The translations under genes and the position numbers were made by a program. The notes beneath the pieces were generated by a model that made no database searches, was not told where the DNA came from, and worked only from the letters and a program-made list of their open reading frames with translations. 64,000 nt of DNA from the NCBI GenBank assembly GCA_039193195.1, contig JBCCWS010000001.1:133338-197337 (forward strand), read 5' to 3'. This DNA comes from Pseudomonadota bacterium (GTDB lineage Bacteria; Pseudomonadota; Gammaproteobacteria; Steroidobacterales; JBCBZW01). Shown one piece after another: positions 49,078 through 60,356 of the stretch (within the stretch, counting starts at the first letter, position 1; each line of letters starts with the position of its first letter).

Positions 49078-49266
49078 CTTCGAGCTTGTGGCAGGCGAGG
49101 GTTGGCGCGAGGGGCACCATGCGGATCGCGGATTGTACTCAACCCATCGCAAGCGGCGGTAGCGCGGTGAGCGCGAGCGGCGGCGGGCGATCCTGGCGGG
49201 TCCACTACCCCGGGGGGCCGCTGATCGCTGCGCCCCGGCGCGTTAGAGACAGGTGAAGCAAGCGGA

Positions 49267-50592
49267 GTGACGAACTCGCCCGATTCAGGCGACGCGGACG
49301 GCGACATCGGGCGCGTGCTAGCAAGGCCGCTCTACCTGCTACTGTCCTACGCGCTGCTGCCCGTCCTGCTCGCCGTGGTGGGCTGGCGTGTCCTGACGCG
49401 CCCTCCTTACCGTGAGCGCGTGTTTGAGCGTTTCGGCTGGGGACGGCGAGAGGAGGGCGATGCAGTGCTCTGGGTGCACGCCGTGTCGGTCGGCGAAGCC
49501 CAGGCGGCGCTGCCCCTGATCCGCGCCCTGCGCGCAAAATCGCCCGACGCCTGCGTCGTCATCACGACCACGACGCCGACCGGAGCCGCCCATGTAGCGC
49601 GCCTCTACGGCGACTCGGCCACCCATCGCTACGTGCCCTACGACCTGCGCGATGCGGTGTCGCGCTTCCTCGACCGGGTGCGCCCGAGCGTGCTGGTGGT
49701 CGTCGAGACCGAGCTCTGGCCGCATATGCTGCAGGGGTGTCGCCGCCGTCGGATCCCGGTCGTCTTCGCCAACGCGCGCCTCACGGACCGTTCGCTCCGG
49801 CGCTACCGGCGATTCGGCGCACTGTTCCGCGATGCCTTGCGCGATGTCGTGGTGGCCGCGCAGAGCGAGGCGGATGCGCAGCGCTTCCGCGCCCTAGCGC
49901 CGCCAAGTGCGCAGGTGCAGGCCGTCGGAAATCTGAAGTTCGATATCGCCCTCGACCCGAAAACGCTGCGCGCTGGTCGGGTGTGGCGCGCGCGCCAGGG
50001 AGAGCGTGACGCGGTGTTGGTAGCTGGGAGTACCCACGAGGGGGAGGAGCAGGCCGTCATGGATGCGCTGCGCGTACTTCAAGAGGCCGGTACGAACTGC
50101 CTGGCAGTCATCGTGCCGCGACACCCAGAGCGCTTCGAGGCCGTCGCAAAGGCAATCCACGGGCAGGGCTTTCCACTGCGCCGGCGCTCTGAACTTGGCT
50201 TCGAGATGAGCGTCGATGACGCTCAGGTGCTGCTGGTGGATGTGATGGGCGAGCTACTAAGCTTCTACGCGGCGGCGGACATCGCGTTCGTCGGTGGCAG
50301 TCTGGTGCCGGTCGGTGGCCACAACCTACTGGAGCCTGCAGCACTGGGTCTGCCGACGCTTACGGGACCGCACCATCACAACGCACCGGAGGTGGCAGCG
50401 GCGCTTGCCGAGGCGGGTGCCCTTCGCTACGTCGAGGACGGCCGGGCGATTGCCGGGGCGGTGGCTGAGCTTCTAGCGGACCCACCGCTCGCATCGCAGA
50501 TGGGCGAGGCTGGGCGGCAGACCGTCGCCGCCAACCGCGGGGCGGTGGCGGCGGTGGTCGAGCGCGTGGAAGCGCTCAGGGCAGCTCGGTGA
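49267..50592 (+). CDS. waaA: 3-deoxy-D-manno-octulosonic-acid transferase WaaA (KdtA)
   Basis: A 441-residue inner-membrane enzyme of the KdtA family (E. coli 425). One N-terminal membrane helix (LYLLLSYALLPVLLAVVGW) is followed by FERFGWGRR, LWVHAVSVGEAQAALPLIRAL (part of the acceptor site with the catalytic Glu) and TTTTPTGAAHVARLYG. The C-terminal nucleotide-sugar site includes AGSTHEGEEQAVMDAL, FVGGSLVPVGGHNLLEPAALG and TGPHHHNAPEVA. It transfers Kdo from CMP-Kdo to lipid A precursor. It starts with GTG. Its stop lies within tolC's 3' end (17-bp overlap). Confidence 0.94.
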   Translation: MTNSPDSGDADGDIGRVLARPLYLLLSYALLPVLLAVVGWRVLTRPPYRERVFERFGWGRREEGDAVLWVHAVSVGEAQAALPLIRALRAKSPDACVVITTTTPTGAAHVARLYGDSATHRYVPYDLRDAVSRFLDRVRPSVLVVVETELWPHMLQGCRRRRIPVVFANARLTDRSLRRYRRFGALFRDALRDVVVAAQSEADAQRFRALAPPSAQVQAVGNLKFDIALDPKTLRAGRVWRARQGERDAVLVAGSTHEGEEQAVMDALRVLQEAGTNCLAVIVPRHPERFEAVAKAIHGQGFPLRRRSELGFEMSVDDAQVLLVDVMGELLSFYAAADIAFVGGSLVPVGGHNLLEPAALGLPTLTGPHHHNAPEVAAALAEAGALRYVEDGRAIAGAVAELLADPPLASQMGEAGRQTVAANRGAVAAVVERVEALRAAR

Positions 50593-51988
50593 CGGGCTCG
50601 GTCAGCGACTGATTGATCGCCGCAAGGTCATCACCGGTGAGCTGACCGGAGGACAGCTTCAGGGTGATGAGGTTGGTGATGTACACGTAGCGGCTGCGCT
50701 CGTAGTTGGTGCGGGCGCGGGCCAGGTCCTGGCGAGCGTTGAGCACGTCCACGGTGGTGCGCGTGCCTACCTCGAACCCCGCTTCCGTGGCTTGTAGCGC
50801 CGTGCGCGAGGATTCGAGAGCCTTCTCCAAGGCGCCGACGCGAGCGATCTCTGAGAGCACCCCGGCGTATGAATCGCGGGTCTGACGCTCGGTCTCTCGG
50901 ATTGCGCGCTCCAGCCGTTCCTTGGCAGCGCGCTCGAGGTACACCGCTTCCTTCGCCCGCGATCCACGGAATCCACCGGAGTAGATGGGCACGTTCAGCT
51001 GCAGGCCGATCGAGGTGTTGCGGCTGTCGCTGTCCGACGGTTGGAACCCAGGCTCCGGCGCGCCAAGCTGGAAGGAGTTCGTGCGCTGGTTGGTATTGTT
51101 GTCCGCGCCCTGGACCACCAGATCGAGGGTTGGGTAGTGCTGAGCGCGCCGGCTGCGCAGCTCGTTGTGGGCCACGTCCACGCCGTACTCGGCCGACACT
51201 ACGGTTGCGTTTTCGGCCTTCGCGCGCACCACCCAGTCTTCGGCGCTCGCCGGCGAGGGCGGCATCAGCGGCAGGTCACCTGGCGCGAGCAGCTCCTCGT
51301 AGTACTCGCCGGTGATCTCTCGCAGCAGTTCCTTGGAGGTGCCGAGGGAGCGCTTTGATTGGATCTCGTCCGCTACGGCCTGGTCGTAAGCGGCCTGGGC
51401 TTCGCGCACGTCGGTGACCGCAATCAGGCCGACGTCGAAGCGCGTCTCCGCCTGCTCCAGCTGGCGGGCCACCGCTTCCTTGGTGGTGCGCACCGCGTCG
51501 AGATCTGACTGGGCGCCGAGCACATCGAAGTAGCGCTGGGACACGCGCTGCAAGAGGTCGAGTTCTGCGGCTCGGTAGTCGGCCTCTGCTTGGAGGATAC
51601 GAGCTTGTGCCGAGTCCAAGGCGATGAACTGGTCCTTGCGGAAGACCGTCTGCGTGATGTTCAGGGAGAAGCGCCTGTCCTCCAGCGTGCGCGACTCGAA
51701 GATCGTGATCAGTGGTACACCACCAACGGCGGTGAAGGCGCTCTGACCGGTGGCCTCGGAGCGGGTGGTGCTGGCTTGGCCAGTGATCTGCGGCTTGAGG
51801 GCTGACCAAGCCTGGGGCTTGGCCTCGCGGGCGGCGAACAGGTTGGCCTCAGCTTCACGCAGCTGGGGATCGCTGCGCATGGCAGCTTCTAGGGCATTGA
51901 GCAGATCAGCACCGAAGGCGCTGGGCGCGAACGCCATCAGGGCCAAGAAAAGGGGCGCCAGGGCGCGGAGTGTGAGTTTCAGGGGCAT
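50576..51988 (-). CDS. tolC: TolC-family outer-membrane efflux/secretion channel
   Basis: A 470-residue protein with a signal peptide (LAPLFLALMAFAPSAFGA, cleavage near residue 26). It shows two homologous halves of long heptad-rich helices typical of TolC: GQASTTRSEATGQ and SLNITQTVFRKDQFIALDSA in the first half, LQLNVPIYSGGFRGSRAKEA and EVGTRTTVDVLNARQDLARA in the second. TolC trimers form the outer-membrane channel for multidrug efflux pumps and type I secretion. The gene is next to waaA and near thiC, as in Pseudomonas. A palindrome (52023-52034) lies 35 bp upstream. Confidence 0.92.
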   Translation of the reverse strand: MPLKLTLRALAPLFLALMAFAPSAFGADLLNALEAAMRSDPQLREAEANLFAAREAKPQAWSALKPQITGQASTTRSEATGQSAFTAVGGVPLITIFESRTLEDRRFSLNITQTVFRKDQFIALDSAQARILQAEADYRAAELDLLQRVSQRYFDVLGAQSDLDAVRTTKEAVARQLEQAETRFDVGLIAVTDVREAQAAYDQAVADEIQSKRSLGTSKELLREITGEYYEELLAPGDLPLMPPSPASAEDWVVRAKAENATVVSAEYGVDVAHNELRSRRAQHYPTLDLVVQGADNNTNQRTNSFQLGAPEPGFQPSDSDSRNTSIGLQLNVPIYSGGFRGSRAKEAVYLERAAKERLERAIRETERQTRDSYAGVLSEIARVGALEKALESSRTALQATEAGFEVGTRTTVDVLNARQDLARARTNYERSRYVYITNLITLKLSSGQLTGDDLAAINQSLTEPVTELP

Positions 51989-52022
51989 GGGGGTCCCGAT
52001 TATCCTGAGAGTGTTGGTGTTG

Positions 52023-52034
52023 TATACTAGTATA
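52023..52034. promoter_or_regulatory. perfect 12-bp palindrome upstream of tolC
   Basis: TATACTAGTATA is a perfect palindrome, with flanks GTGT and ACAC giving a longer imperfect inverted repeat (GTGT-TG-core-ACAC). It lies 35 bp before the tolC start and 51 bp downstream (in tolC sense) of the rhodanese gene's stop. Read on the minus strand it contains TATACT, a possible -10, so a repressor binding here would block transcription directly. The regulator is unknown. Confidence 0.5.
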
Positions 52035-52084
52035 ACACCGGACGTGGGTCTAACCCTGGCGTCTCGGCATCCCGTCGGAGGCGC

Positions 52085-52405
52085 TCAGTAGCGGGGGATC
52101 GAGGCGTCGATCAACCGCGACCAGGCGTCGATTCCACCGTCGAAGTTCGCGATATCGCTAAACCCCTGACCGGTCAGCCACTGAGCCACCTGCCGGCTGC
52201 GAGCGCCATGGTGGCACATAACAATAAGGGGCTTACCAGGATCCAGTTCTCGAACGCGGCTGGGAACGCTGTTCATCGGGATGTGCACGGCCCCGGCGAC
52301 GCTGGCGACGTCCAGCTCCCAGGCTTCTCTCACATCCAGCAGTACAGCAGCCCCATCGTCAGCCGCTAAACGTGCGGCTACTTCGGTGGCGTCGAGTTCC
52401 TTCAT
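52085..52405 (-). CDS. rhodanese-like domain protein
   Basis: A 106-residue single-domain rhodanese (GlpE size). LLDVREAWELDVASVAGAVHIPMN is the CDC25-like N-terminal signature, here in two parts (LLDVREAWEL and VAGAVHIPMN). The active-site loop MCHHGARSRQVAQWL holds the catalytic Cys near residue 64. It could transfer sulfur from thiosulfate or a persulfide to cyanide or a biological acceptor; the true substrate is unknown. It lies 24 bp after the Pcm-like gene and probably shares its transcript, upstream of tolC. Confidence 0.88.
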   Translation of the reverse strand: MKELDATEVAARLAADDGAAVLLDVREAWELDVASVAGAVHIPMNSVPSRVRELDPGKPLIVMCHHGARSRQVAQWLTGQGFSDIANFDGGIDAWSRLIDASIPRY

Positions 52406-52429
52406 GAGCAGCTCCGAAGGCCTTAGACG

Positions 52430-55123
<2,694 letters not shown>

Positions 55124-55160
55124 GGGAGAGTCTAGGCAGGCAGGCGGCGGGCGCGTGCGC

Positions 55161-55166
55161 TAGAAT
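55161..55166 (+). promoter_or_regulatory. candidate -10 element for hppA
   Basis: TAGAAT sits 38 bp after the thiC stop and 133 bp before hppA. A clear -35 is not visible in the GC-rich upstream sequence. If used, the hairpin at 55225-55257 would lie in the hppA leader. Confidence 0.3.
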
Positions 55167-55224
55167 CGCCGCGCCGGCCCCAAGCCCGACTTCACCAAAG
55201 ACGTTAGCTTTTGACCGCGTCGTG

Positions 55225-55266
55225 CGCCGGCGGATCCGACTGAGGATCTCGCCGGCGTTTTCGTTT
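55225..55266 (+). terminator. terminator-like hairpin between thiC and hppA
   Basis: A 13-bp stem with one bulged T (CGCCGGCG-GATCC paired with GGATC-T-CGCCGGCG, loop GACTGA) is followed by TTTTCGTTT. This is the best intrinsic-terminator structure in the window. It can end the thiC transcript or, if hppA starts upstream at about 55173, act as an attenuator in the hppA leader. Confidence 0.65.
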
Positions 55267-55298
55267 CCGAAGAATGAAAAACCAACCAGAGGGGAGAC

Positions 55299-57308
55299 AT
55301 GGAGACAGGTTATTTTCCCGTAATCGCGGGTGCCATCGGCATCGTCGCCGCGATCGTGCTCTACGCCACCGTGAACCGTTATCCCGCGGGTGAGGGCAAG
55401 GTGGCGTCGATCGCTGAGGCGATCCACCAGGGGGCGATGGCGTTCATCCGTCGCGAGTACATGATCCTGTGGGCCTTCGCCATCGGCGTCGCCGTGCTCA
55501 TCGCGGTCTCCGGGTTGGGGCTGGAGACGATGATCGCGTTCCTTGCAGGCGCGGCCACCTCTTCGGTCGCCGGTTGGGTCGGCATGTACACGGCCACGCG
55601 CGCCAACGTGCGCACCACCGTTGCCGCCAATCAGCACGGCGCGGGCACGGCGCTCACGATCGCCTTCTTCGGCGGGTCGATCATGGGCGTTACGGTGGCT
55701 TCCATGGGGCTGCTCGGCCTCGGGACCTTGTACCTGGTCTTCGGCGGTGATCCGGAGACCGCGCACAACTTGCACGGATTCGGTATGGGCGCGTCCGTCG
55801 TGGCCTTGTTCTCACGTGTGGGCGGCGGTATCTACACCAAGAGTGCGGACGTTGGTGCGGACCTCGTGGGTAAGGTCGAAGCAGGTATTCCCGAAGATGA
55901 TCCGCGCAACCCTGGCGTGATCGCAGACAACGTGGGCGACAATGTAGGTGACGTTGCGGGCATGGGGTCGGACATCTTCGAGTCCTACTGCGGCTCGATG
56001 ATCGCCACCATCGCCATCGCCTCGACGCTGCCGATTGCGGCTTTCGAGCGCTTCGGTCCTCAGGAGTCGTTGATGGGGCTGCCCCTTCTGCTCGCGGCCG
56101 TCGGCCTGATCTGCTCCCTGCTAGGCATCGTCATCGTGCGCATGTCTTCGGGCCGAGCGCCGGAAGTCGCCTTGCGCACGGGCACGCTGGGCGCCGCGAT
56201 CATCTTCATCATCGCGGCCTACTTTGTAGTGAGCGCGACTGGGCTCTCTGCGGGTGTGTGGCAGGCGGTGCTATCGGGCGCGATCGGCGGGATCATCATC
56301 GGCTTGGTCACCGAGTACTACACGGGTGGCCCTCCCGTACGCAAAATCGCCGAGTCCGGTCAGACGGGCCCAGCCACTGTGATGATCTCTGGCCTCGCCG
56401 TGGGCATGCAGTCGGTCACCGTGCCGCTGTTCACGATCAGCGCCATCATCTACGTGAGCAACGTCACCGCCGGTCTGTACGGCGTTGGTATCGCCGCTGT
56501 TGGCATGCTCGCTACCGTGGGCATCACCATGGCAATCGATGCGTACGGCCCGGTAGCGGACAACGCCGGCGGTATCGCAGAGATGGCGGCGATGGGTGAG
56601 GACACGCGCGAGATTACCGACTCCCTCGATGAGGTGGGCAACACCACCGCCGCCATCGGTAAGGGTTTCGCCATCGGTGCAGCCGCGCTGGCAGCGCTCG
56701 CGATCATCACCGCGTACATCGAGACCGTCGCTCACAACAAGGCGGACTTCGAGCTGCTGTTGAACGATCCAGAGGTACTCATCGGGATCTTCATTGGCGG
56801 GATCTTCCCGTTCCTCGTCGGGTCGATCACGATGACCGCAGTGGGTGATGCAGCGTTCCAGATGATCGAAGAGATTCGTCGTCAGTTCCGCGAGATTCCT
56901 GGCCTACTCGAAGGCAAGGCTGAGCCTGACAACGTGCGTTGCGTGGAGATCGCGACCACCGCAGCGTTGCAGCGGATGGCCTTGCCCGGCGTGTTGGCGG
57001 TCGGAGCGCCCGTGGTGGTTGGCTTCGCCATTGGCCCCGAGGCGCTCGGCGGCATGCTAGGCGGTGCCTTGATCACCTGCGTCCTACTGGCCCTGTTCAT
57101 GGCCAACGCTGGCGGCGCCTGGGATAACGCCAAGAAGTACGTGGAGAAGGGCAACCTCGGTGGCAAGGGATCGGATGTGCACAAAGCCGTTGTGGTCGGC
57201 GACACCGTCGGCGATCCGTTCAAGGACACCAGCGGTCCATCCATGAACATCCTCATCAACGTGATGGCCATCGTGTCGCTGGTGATCGCGCCATTGTTGA
57301 GTAGCTGA
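55299..57308 (+). CDS. hppA: membrane-bound pyrophosphatase HppA (K+-dependent type)
   Basis: A 669-residue protein with about 16 membrane helices that couples pyrophosphate hydrolysis to H+ and/or Na+ pumping. The catalytic loops [19 protein letters not shown] and [18 protein letters not shown] hold the PPi/Mg ligands. The residue after GNTT is alanine ([10 protein letters not shown]); in this family alanine here marks the K+-dependent branch and lysine the K+-independent one. Whether it pumps Na+ or H+ cannot be told. ATG 55299 follows GAGGGGAGAC. It lies before the adenylate kinase gene; both deal with products of nucleotide activation. Confidence 0.94.
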   Translation: METGYFPVIAGAIGIVAAIVLYATVNRYPAGEGKVASIAEAIHQGAMAFIRREYMILWAFAIGVAVLIAVSGLGLETMIAFLAGAATSSVAGWVGMYTATRANVRTTVAANQHGAGTALTIAFFGGSIMGVTVASMGLLGLGTLYLVFGGDPETAHNLHGFGMGASVVALFSRVGGGIYTKSADVGADLVGKVEAGIPEDDPRNPGVIADNVGDNVGDVAGMGSDIFESYCGSMIATIAIASTLPIAAFERFGPQESLMGLPLLLAAVGLICSLLGIVIVRMSSGRAPEVALRTGTLGAAIIFIIAAYFVVSATGLSAGVWQAVLSGAIGGIIIGLVTEYYTGGPPVRKIAESGQTGPATVMISGLAVGMQSVTVPLFTISAIIYVSNVTAGLYGVGIAAVGMLATVGITMAIDAYGPVADNAGGIAEMAAMGEDTREITDSLDEVGNTTAAIGKGFAIGAAALAALAIITAYIETVAHNKADFELLLNDPEVLIGIFIGGIFPFLVGSITMTAVGDAAFQMIEEIRRQFREIPGLLEGKAEPDNVRCVEIATTAALQRMALPGVLAVGAPVVVGFAIGPEALGGMLGGALITCVLLALFMANAGGAWDNAKKYVEKGNLGGKGSDVHKAVVVGDTVGDPFKDTSGPSMNILINVMAIVSLVIAPLLSS

Positions 57309-57318
57309 TAGTGCTGCG

Positions 57319-57353
57319 GTGATCGACACCTGGGCAAACCAGGTGTCGATCAC
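57319..57353. terminator. perfect 15-bp hairpin after hppA
   Basis: GTGATCGACACCTGG and its exact complement surround a GCAAA loop, 10 bp after the hppA stop. The stem is stable, but the sequence after it is GCCCCCTT without a U-tract, so it may be an RNA 3'-end stabiliser rather than an efficient intrinsic terminator. Confidence 0.5.
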
Positions 57354-57498
57354 GCCCCCTTGCTGCGGCACTCGTCCGCGGATACGAGCGGCTACGATCC
57401 GCTCACCTGCAACGCGTCTCGCTGGTTGATCAAACGACGATCTTCAGGCACCGAGCAACGCCTCGATGAGCACGCGTTCACACCCGAAACGGTTGCGT

Positions 57499-57527
57499 TT
57501 GACGCGCGCGAAAGCAATCGGTACGTT
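57499..57527 (+). promoter_or_regulatory. candidate adk promoter
   Basis: TTGACG (57499-57504), a 17-nt spacer and TACGTT (57522-57527) lie 31 bp before the adk ATG. The -35 is strong, while the -10 matches at only three positions. The 250-bp gap from hppA leaves room for an independent promoter. Confidence 0.35.
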
Positions 57528-57558
57528 AGCCGCGTCCGTCTACTATCGAGTCTCCTCA

Positions 57559-59091
57559 ATGAGAATCGTGCTCCTGGGGCCGCCTGGTTCAGGCAAGGGC
57601 ACTCAAGCCAAGAAGCTCGTCGAGCATTTGGGTATCCCACAGGTCTCCACTGGCGACCTACTGCGAAGCGCGGTCGAGTCGGGCACGTCATTCGGACTTC
57701 GAGCCAAAGCAGCCATGGACGCGGGGCAACTCGTCTCCGACAGCATCGTGCTCGGCATCATAGGAGAGCGCCTCTCGCAGGACGATGCGCAGCACGGTTT
57801 CATCCTCGATGGCTTCCCCCGCAACGTCGCGCAAGCGCGTGCCTTGGACCAAATGCTCAAGGCTATGTCGATCGAACTCGACGCCGCCGTGCTCTTCGAG
57901 GTGGACTTCGACCTTCTCATGCAGCGTCTCACGGGGCGCCTTACGTGCCACAACTGCGGCGCAGTGTTCAACATCTACAGTTCACCGCCGACGTTGGAAG
58001 GAATCTGCGACAAGTGTGGCAGCACACGCCTGTCTCGCCGCGGCGACGATACGGAAGAGACCGTCAGCAACCGATTGCGCGTTTACGAGGCGCACACCAA
58101 ACCCCTGGTAGTGCACTACGAGCGCGCGGGAAAGCTCAATCGCCTGGATGCGGTCGGTGAGGTCGACTCCATCTTCGAAGATCTCACAGACCTGCTGAGC
58201 GCATTGCGCGAACGCACGGGCGCTATGTCAGTCGAGTCGACACTGACGACGGTGACCCACGACAGCGACGGGCTGCCCAATGGGCCGGCCGTGCAAGCGC
58301 TCGCCGATGCGACGGCGATGACACCAGCACCTCGGCCACCGGCTGAGGTCACTCCCATCGACGTCGGACGTCGAGCGAGCGCGAGCAAGAAGAAAGCGCG
58401 CGCCAAGCGTGGGGGATCGAGTTCCGCGGCCCGCAAGCGTGCCGCGAAACAGGCGACCGGGAAGCAGAGTGCTAGCACGAAGGCTACCCGGATTAAGGCC
58501 GCCACGGCGTCGAGTCGCAGTAAGGGCACCAGTGCCCGTGCTGCCGGCGCCGAAAAGGCGGCTAGGAAGGCAGCGAAAAAGGTGAAGGCAAAGACTATGG
58601 CGGCAGAAACCCCAAGCGATGAGCCTGCTGCCGAGACGACGACCAAGGCGTCGACGTCCGGCCCAGGCAAGAAGAAGGCGAAGAGGAAGACAGCAGCGAA
58701 GAAGAAAGCGGCTGGCAAGAAGAAGACGGCAAGCAAGAAAAAGGCTAGCAAGAAGAAAGCTGCGTCGAAGAAGAAGGCCACCACGAAGAAGAAGGCGGCT
58801 AGCAAGAAGAAGGCTGCGTCGAAGAAGAAGGCAGTCAGCAAGAAGAAGGCGACTTCCAAGAAGAAAACGGCGAGTAAGAAGAAGGCCGCTTCGAAGAAGA
58901 AGGCGGCTGGCAAAAAGAAAGCAGCTAGCAAGAAAAAAGCAGCTTCGAAGAAGAAGGCGGCGGCCAGCAAGAAGAAGGCAGCTTCGAAGAAGAAAGCAGC
59001 CAGCAAAAAGAAGGCCGCTTCCAAGAAGAAGCCCGCGGCCAAGAAGAAGACAGCCGCGCGCAAGAAGGTCAGTCGTCGCAAGAAGCGCTAG
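57559..59091 (+). CDS. adk: adenylate kinase with long histone-H1-like Lys/Ala tail
   Basis: A 510-residue protein; ordinary Adk has about 214. Residues 1-217 are a complete adenylate kinase: P-loop GPPGSGKGTQAKK at 8-20, STGDLLR, GFILDGFPRNVAQA and DDTEETVSNRLRVY, with a zinc-type lid (CHNC...CDKC). It makes 2 ADP from AMP plus ATP. From about 225 a linker leads into an Ala/Lys-rich region. Residues about 370-510 contain about 21 KKK triplets separated mostly by AAS, resembling histone H1, AlgP and bacterial H1-like proteins. The tail should be disordered and bind nucleic acid or other polyanions (inference). It is one uninterrupted frame. ATG 57559 gives the normal Adk N-terminus. Confidence 0.92.
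   Translation: MRIVLLGPPGSGKGTQAKKLVEHLGIPQVSTGDLLRSAVESGTSFGLRAKAAMDAGQLVSDSIVLGIIGERLSQDDAQHGFILDGFPRNVAQARALDQMLKAMSIELDAAVLFEVDFDLLMQRLTGRLTCHNCGAVFNIYSSPPTLEGICDKCGSTRLSRRGDDTEETVSNRLRVYEAHTKPLVVHYERAGKLNRLDAVGEVDSIFEDLTDLLSALRERTGAMSVESTLTTVTHDSDGLPNGPAVQALADATAMTPAPRPPAEVTPIDVGRRASASKKKARAKRGGSSSAARKRAAKQATGKQSASTKATRIKAATASSRSKGTSARAAGAEKAARKAAKKVKAKTMAAETPSDEPAAETTTKASTSGPGKKKAKRKTAAKKKAAGKKKTASKKKASKKKAASKKKATTKKKAASKKKAASKKKAVSKKKATSKKKTASKKKAASKKKAAGKKKAASKKKAASKKKAAASKKKAASKKKAASKKKAASKKKPAAKKKTAARKKVSRRKKR
58660..59085 (+). repeat. tandem codon repeat encoding (A/S)KKKA units
   Basis: About 21 imperfect 15-21-bp units of the pattern GC-rich codons followed by AAGAAGAAG encode the lysine-rich end of the adk product. 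The units vary at synonymous positions, so they are selected at protein level rather than freshly duplicated. Repeats of this kind can change number by slippage. Confidence 0.8.
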
Positions 59092-59162
59092 CTAGGGCAC
59101 TGATCGGAAGGTCGGCGGCCGGTGTTGCAGCCAGCCGCCGGAATGAACGCCACTCGACCCCT

Positions 59163-60290
59163 TTAGAGGGTCGCAAACTCCTCGCGCAAGGAGCGCAAAC
59201 CCTCGCCGACGAATTCCCGCCGCCAGCCACGCTCGAGGCGCGTGTGATTGTGGCCGCGGGAGAATTGCTCGATATCCCGACGCGAAGCGATCGAGGTCGC
59301 GCACACGTTCTCCTGCTCGGCGAGCGAGCGTAGGTTCGCCATCAGCTTGCGCACCAGCGGCTCATCGACAGGCGTATAGCTGCGCGGCGGTTCCACCTCG
59401 TGCGCTGCGAATGGCTCACAGAGCAGTGCGAATAGCTCTTCGCCGTGACGCCGTACGACCGCGGCGGGCAGGTCGCGGTTTCTCTGCAGCGTGCGCAGGC
59501 TGTCGGGGCGCCGTTGGGCGAGGCTCAACAGCACCTCGTCCTTAAGTACCCACTGCCGTGGCTTGTCGCGTTCGAGCGCGCGCGTCTCGCGCCAGTCAGC
59601 AAGGCGCTTCAGCAGCGCAAGCGCTTCGGGACGCAGGCGTCGCGCGCCCTTCACCCGCCGCCACGCCTCGGAGGTGTCCACCTCGTACAGGTCGGGGTCG
59701 ATCAGCGCGGCGCTGTCTTCGCTCACCCAGTGCTCTCGGCCGCGCTCACGCAACTCTTCCCGCAGTTGCGCCCACACTGGGAGCAGGTAGCGCACGTCAT
59801 CGGCGGCGTAGTCGAGCTGCGCCGGATCGAGCGGTCGTTTGGTCCAGTCCGTTCGCGTGTGCGCCTTTGGCAGGGTGATCTGTTGGCGCTCTTGAACCAG
59901 ATGGGCGTAGCTCACCTGCTCGCCGATACCGAGCAATCCAGCAGCGATCTGCGTGTCGACGTAGGGCACCGGCATGACCGGCTCTCCTAGTGCGCGACGG
60001 CTCTCCGTGTGCGCAAGCTCGAGGTCCTGGCGTCCAGCGTGCATGACTTTGGTGGCCGTTGAATCGGCAAGAAACTGCCAAAACGCCCCGAGATCGAGCT
60101 CAGCGAGGGCATCGATGCACGCCACGCGAGTACCGAAGGCGAGTTGGATCAGGCAAAGTCGCGGATGGTACGTGCGAACGCGCTCGAACTCGGTGTCTAG
60201 CGCGATCTCCTCAGACCCAGCCGCATCGCTGAGCAGGTCGTCGAGCGCCAGCTGCGTTGTAATGAAATCGAAGTTCATAGGCACCGGCAT
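59163..60290 (-). CDS. rnd: ribonuclease D
   Basis: A 375-residue 3'-5' exoribonuclease, the usual RNase D size. The DEDD catalytic motifs are visible: IALDTEFERVRTY near residue 30 (motif I), KVMHAGRQDLELAH near 85 (motif II) and YAADDVRYLLPVW near 155 (motif III, Tyr-type). An HRDC domain follows (WRETRALERDKPRQWVLKDE) near 225. RNase D trims tRNA and small-RNA 3' ends. The start is taken at ATG 60290, with ATG 60278 as alternative; GGGG lies just upstream. It is convergent with adk and divergent from mpl. Confidence 0.92.
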   Translation of the reverse strand: MPVPMNFDFITTQLALDDLLSDAAGSEEIALDTEFERVRTYHPRLCLIQLAFGTRVACIDALAELDLGAFWQFLADSTATKVMHAGRQDLELAHTESRRALGEPVMPVPYVDTQIAAGLLGIGEQVSYAHLVQERQQITLPKAHTRTDWTKRPLDPAQLDYAADDVRYLLPVWAQLREELRERGREHWVSEDSAALIDPDLYEVDTSEAWRRVKGARRLRPEALALLKRLADWRETRALERDKPRQWVLKDEVLLSLAQRRPDSLRTLQRNRDLPAAVVRRHGEELFALLCEPFAAHEVEPPRSYTPVDEPLVRKLMANLRSLAEQENVCATSIASRRDIEQFSRGHNHTRLERGWRREFVGEGLRSLREEFATL

Positions 60291-60356
60291 GTGCCCCTTA
60301 GGCGTGGGCGGCGCATCTGCCGACCTCAAAATTTGTCATCATGCCGTGAGATTACC

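Noticed and set aside
58116-59081. 321-codon antisense frame with many Phe/Ala/Leu stretches looking like membrane helices
   Set aside because: It is the reverse reading of the AAG-rich adk tail (AAG read backwards gives CTT/TTC), so the apparent helices are an artefact.
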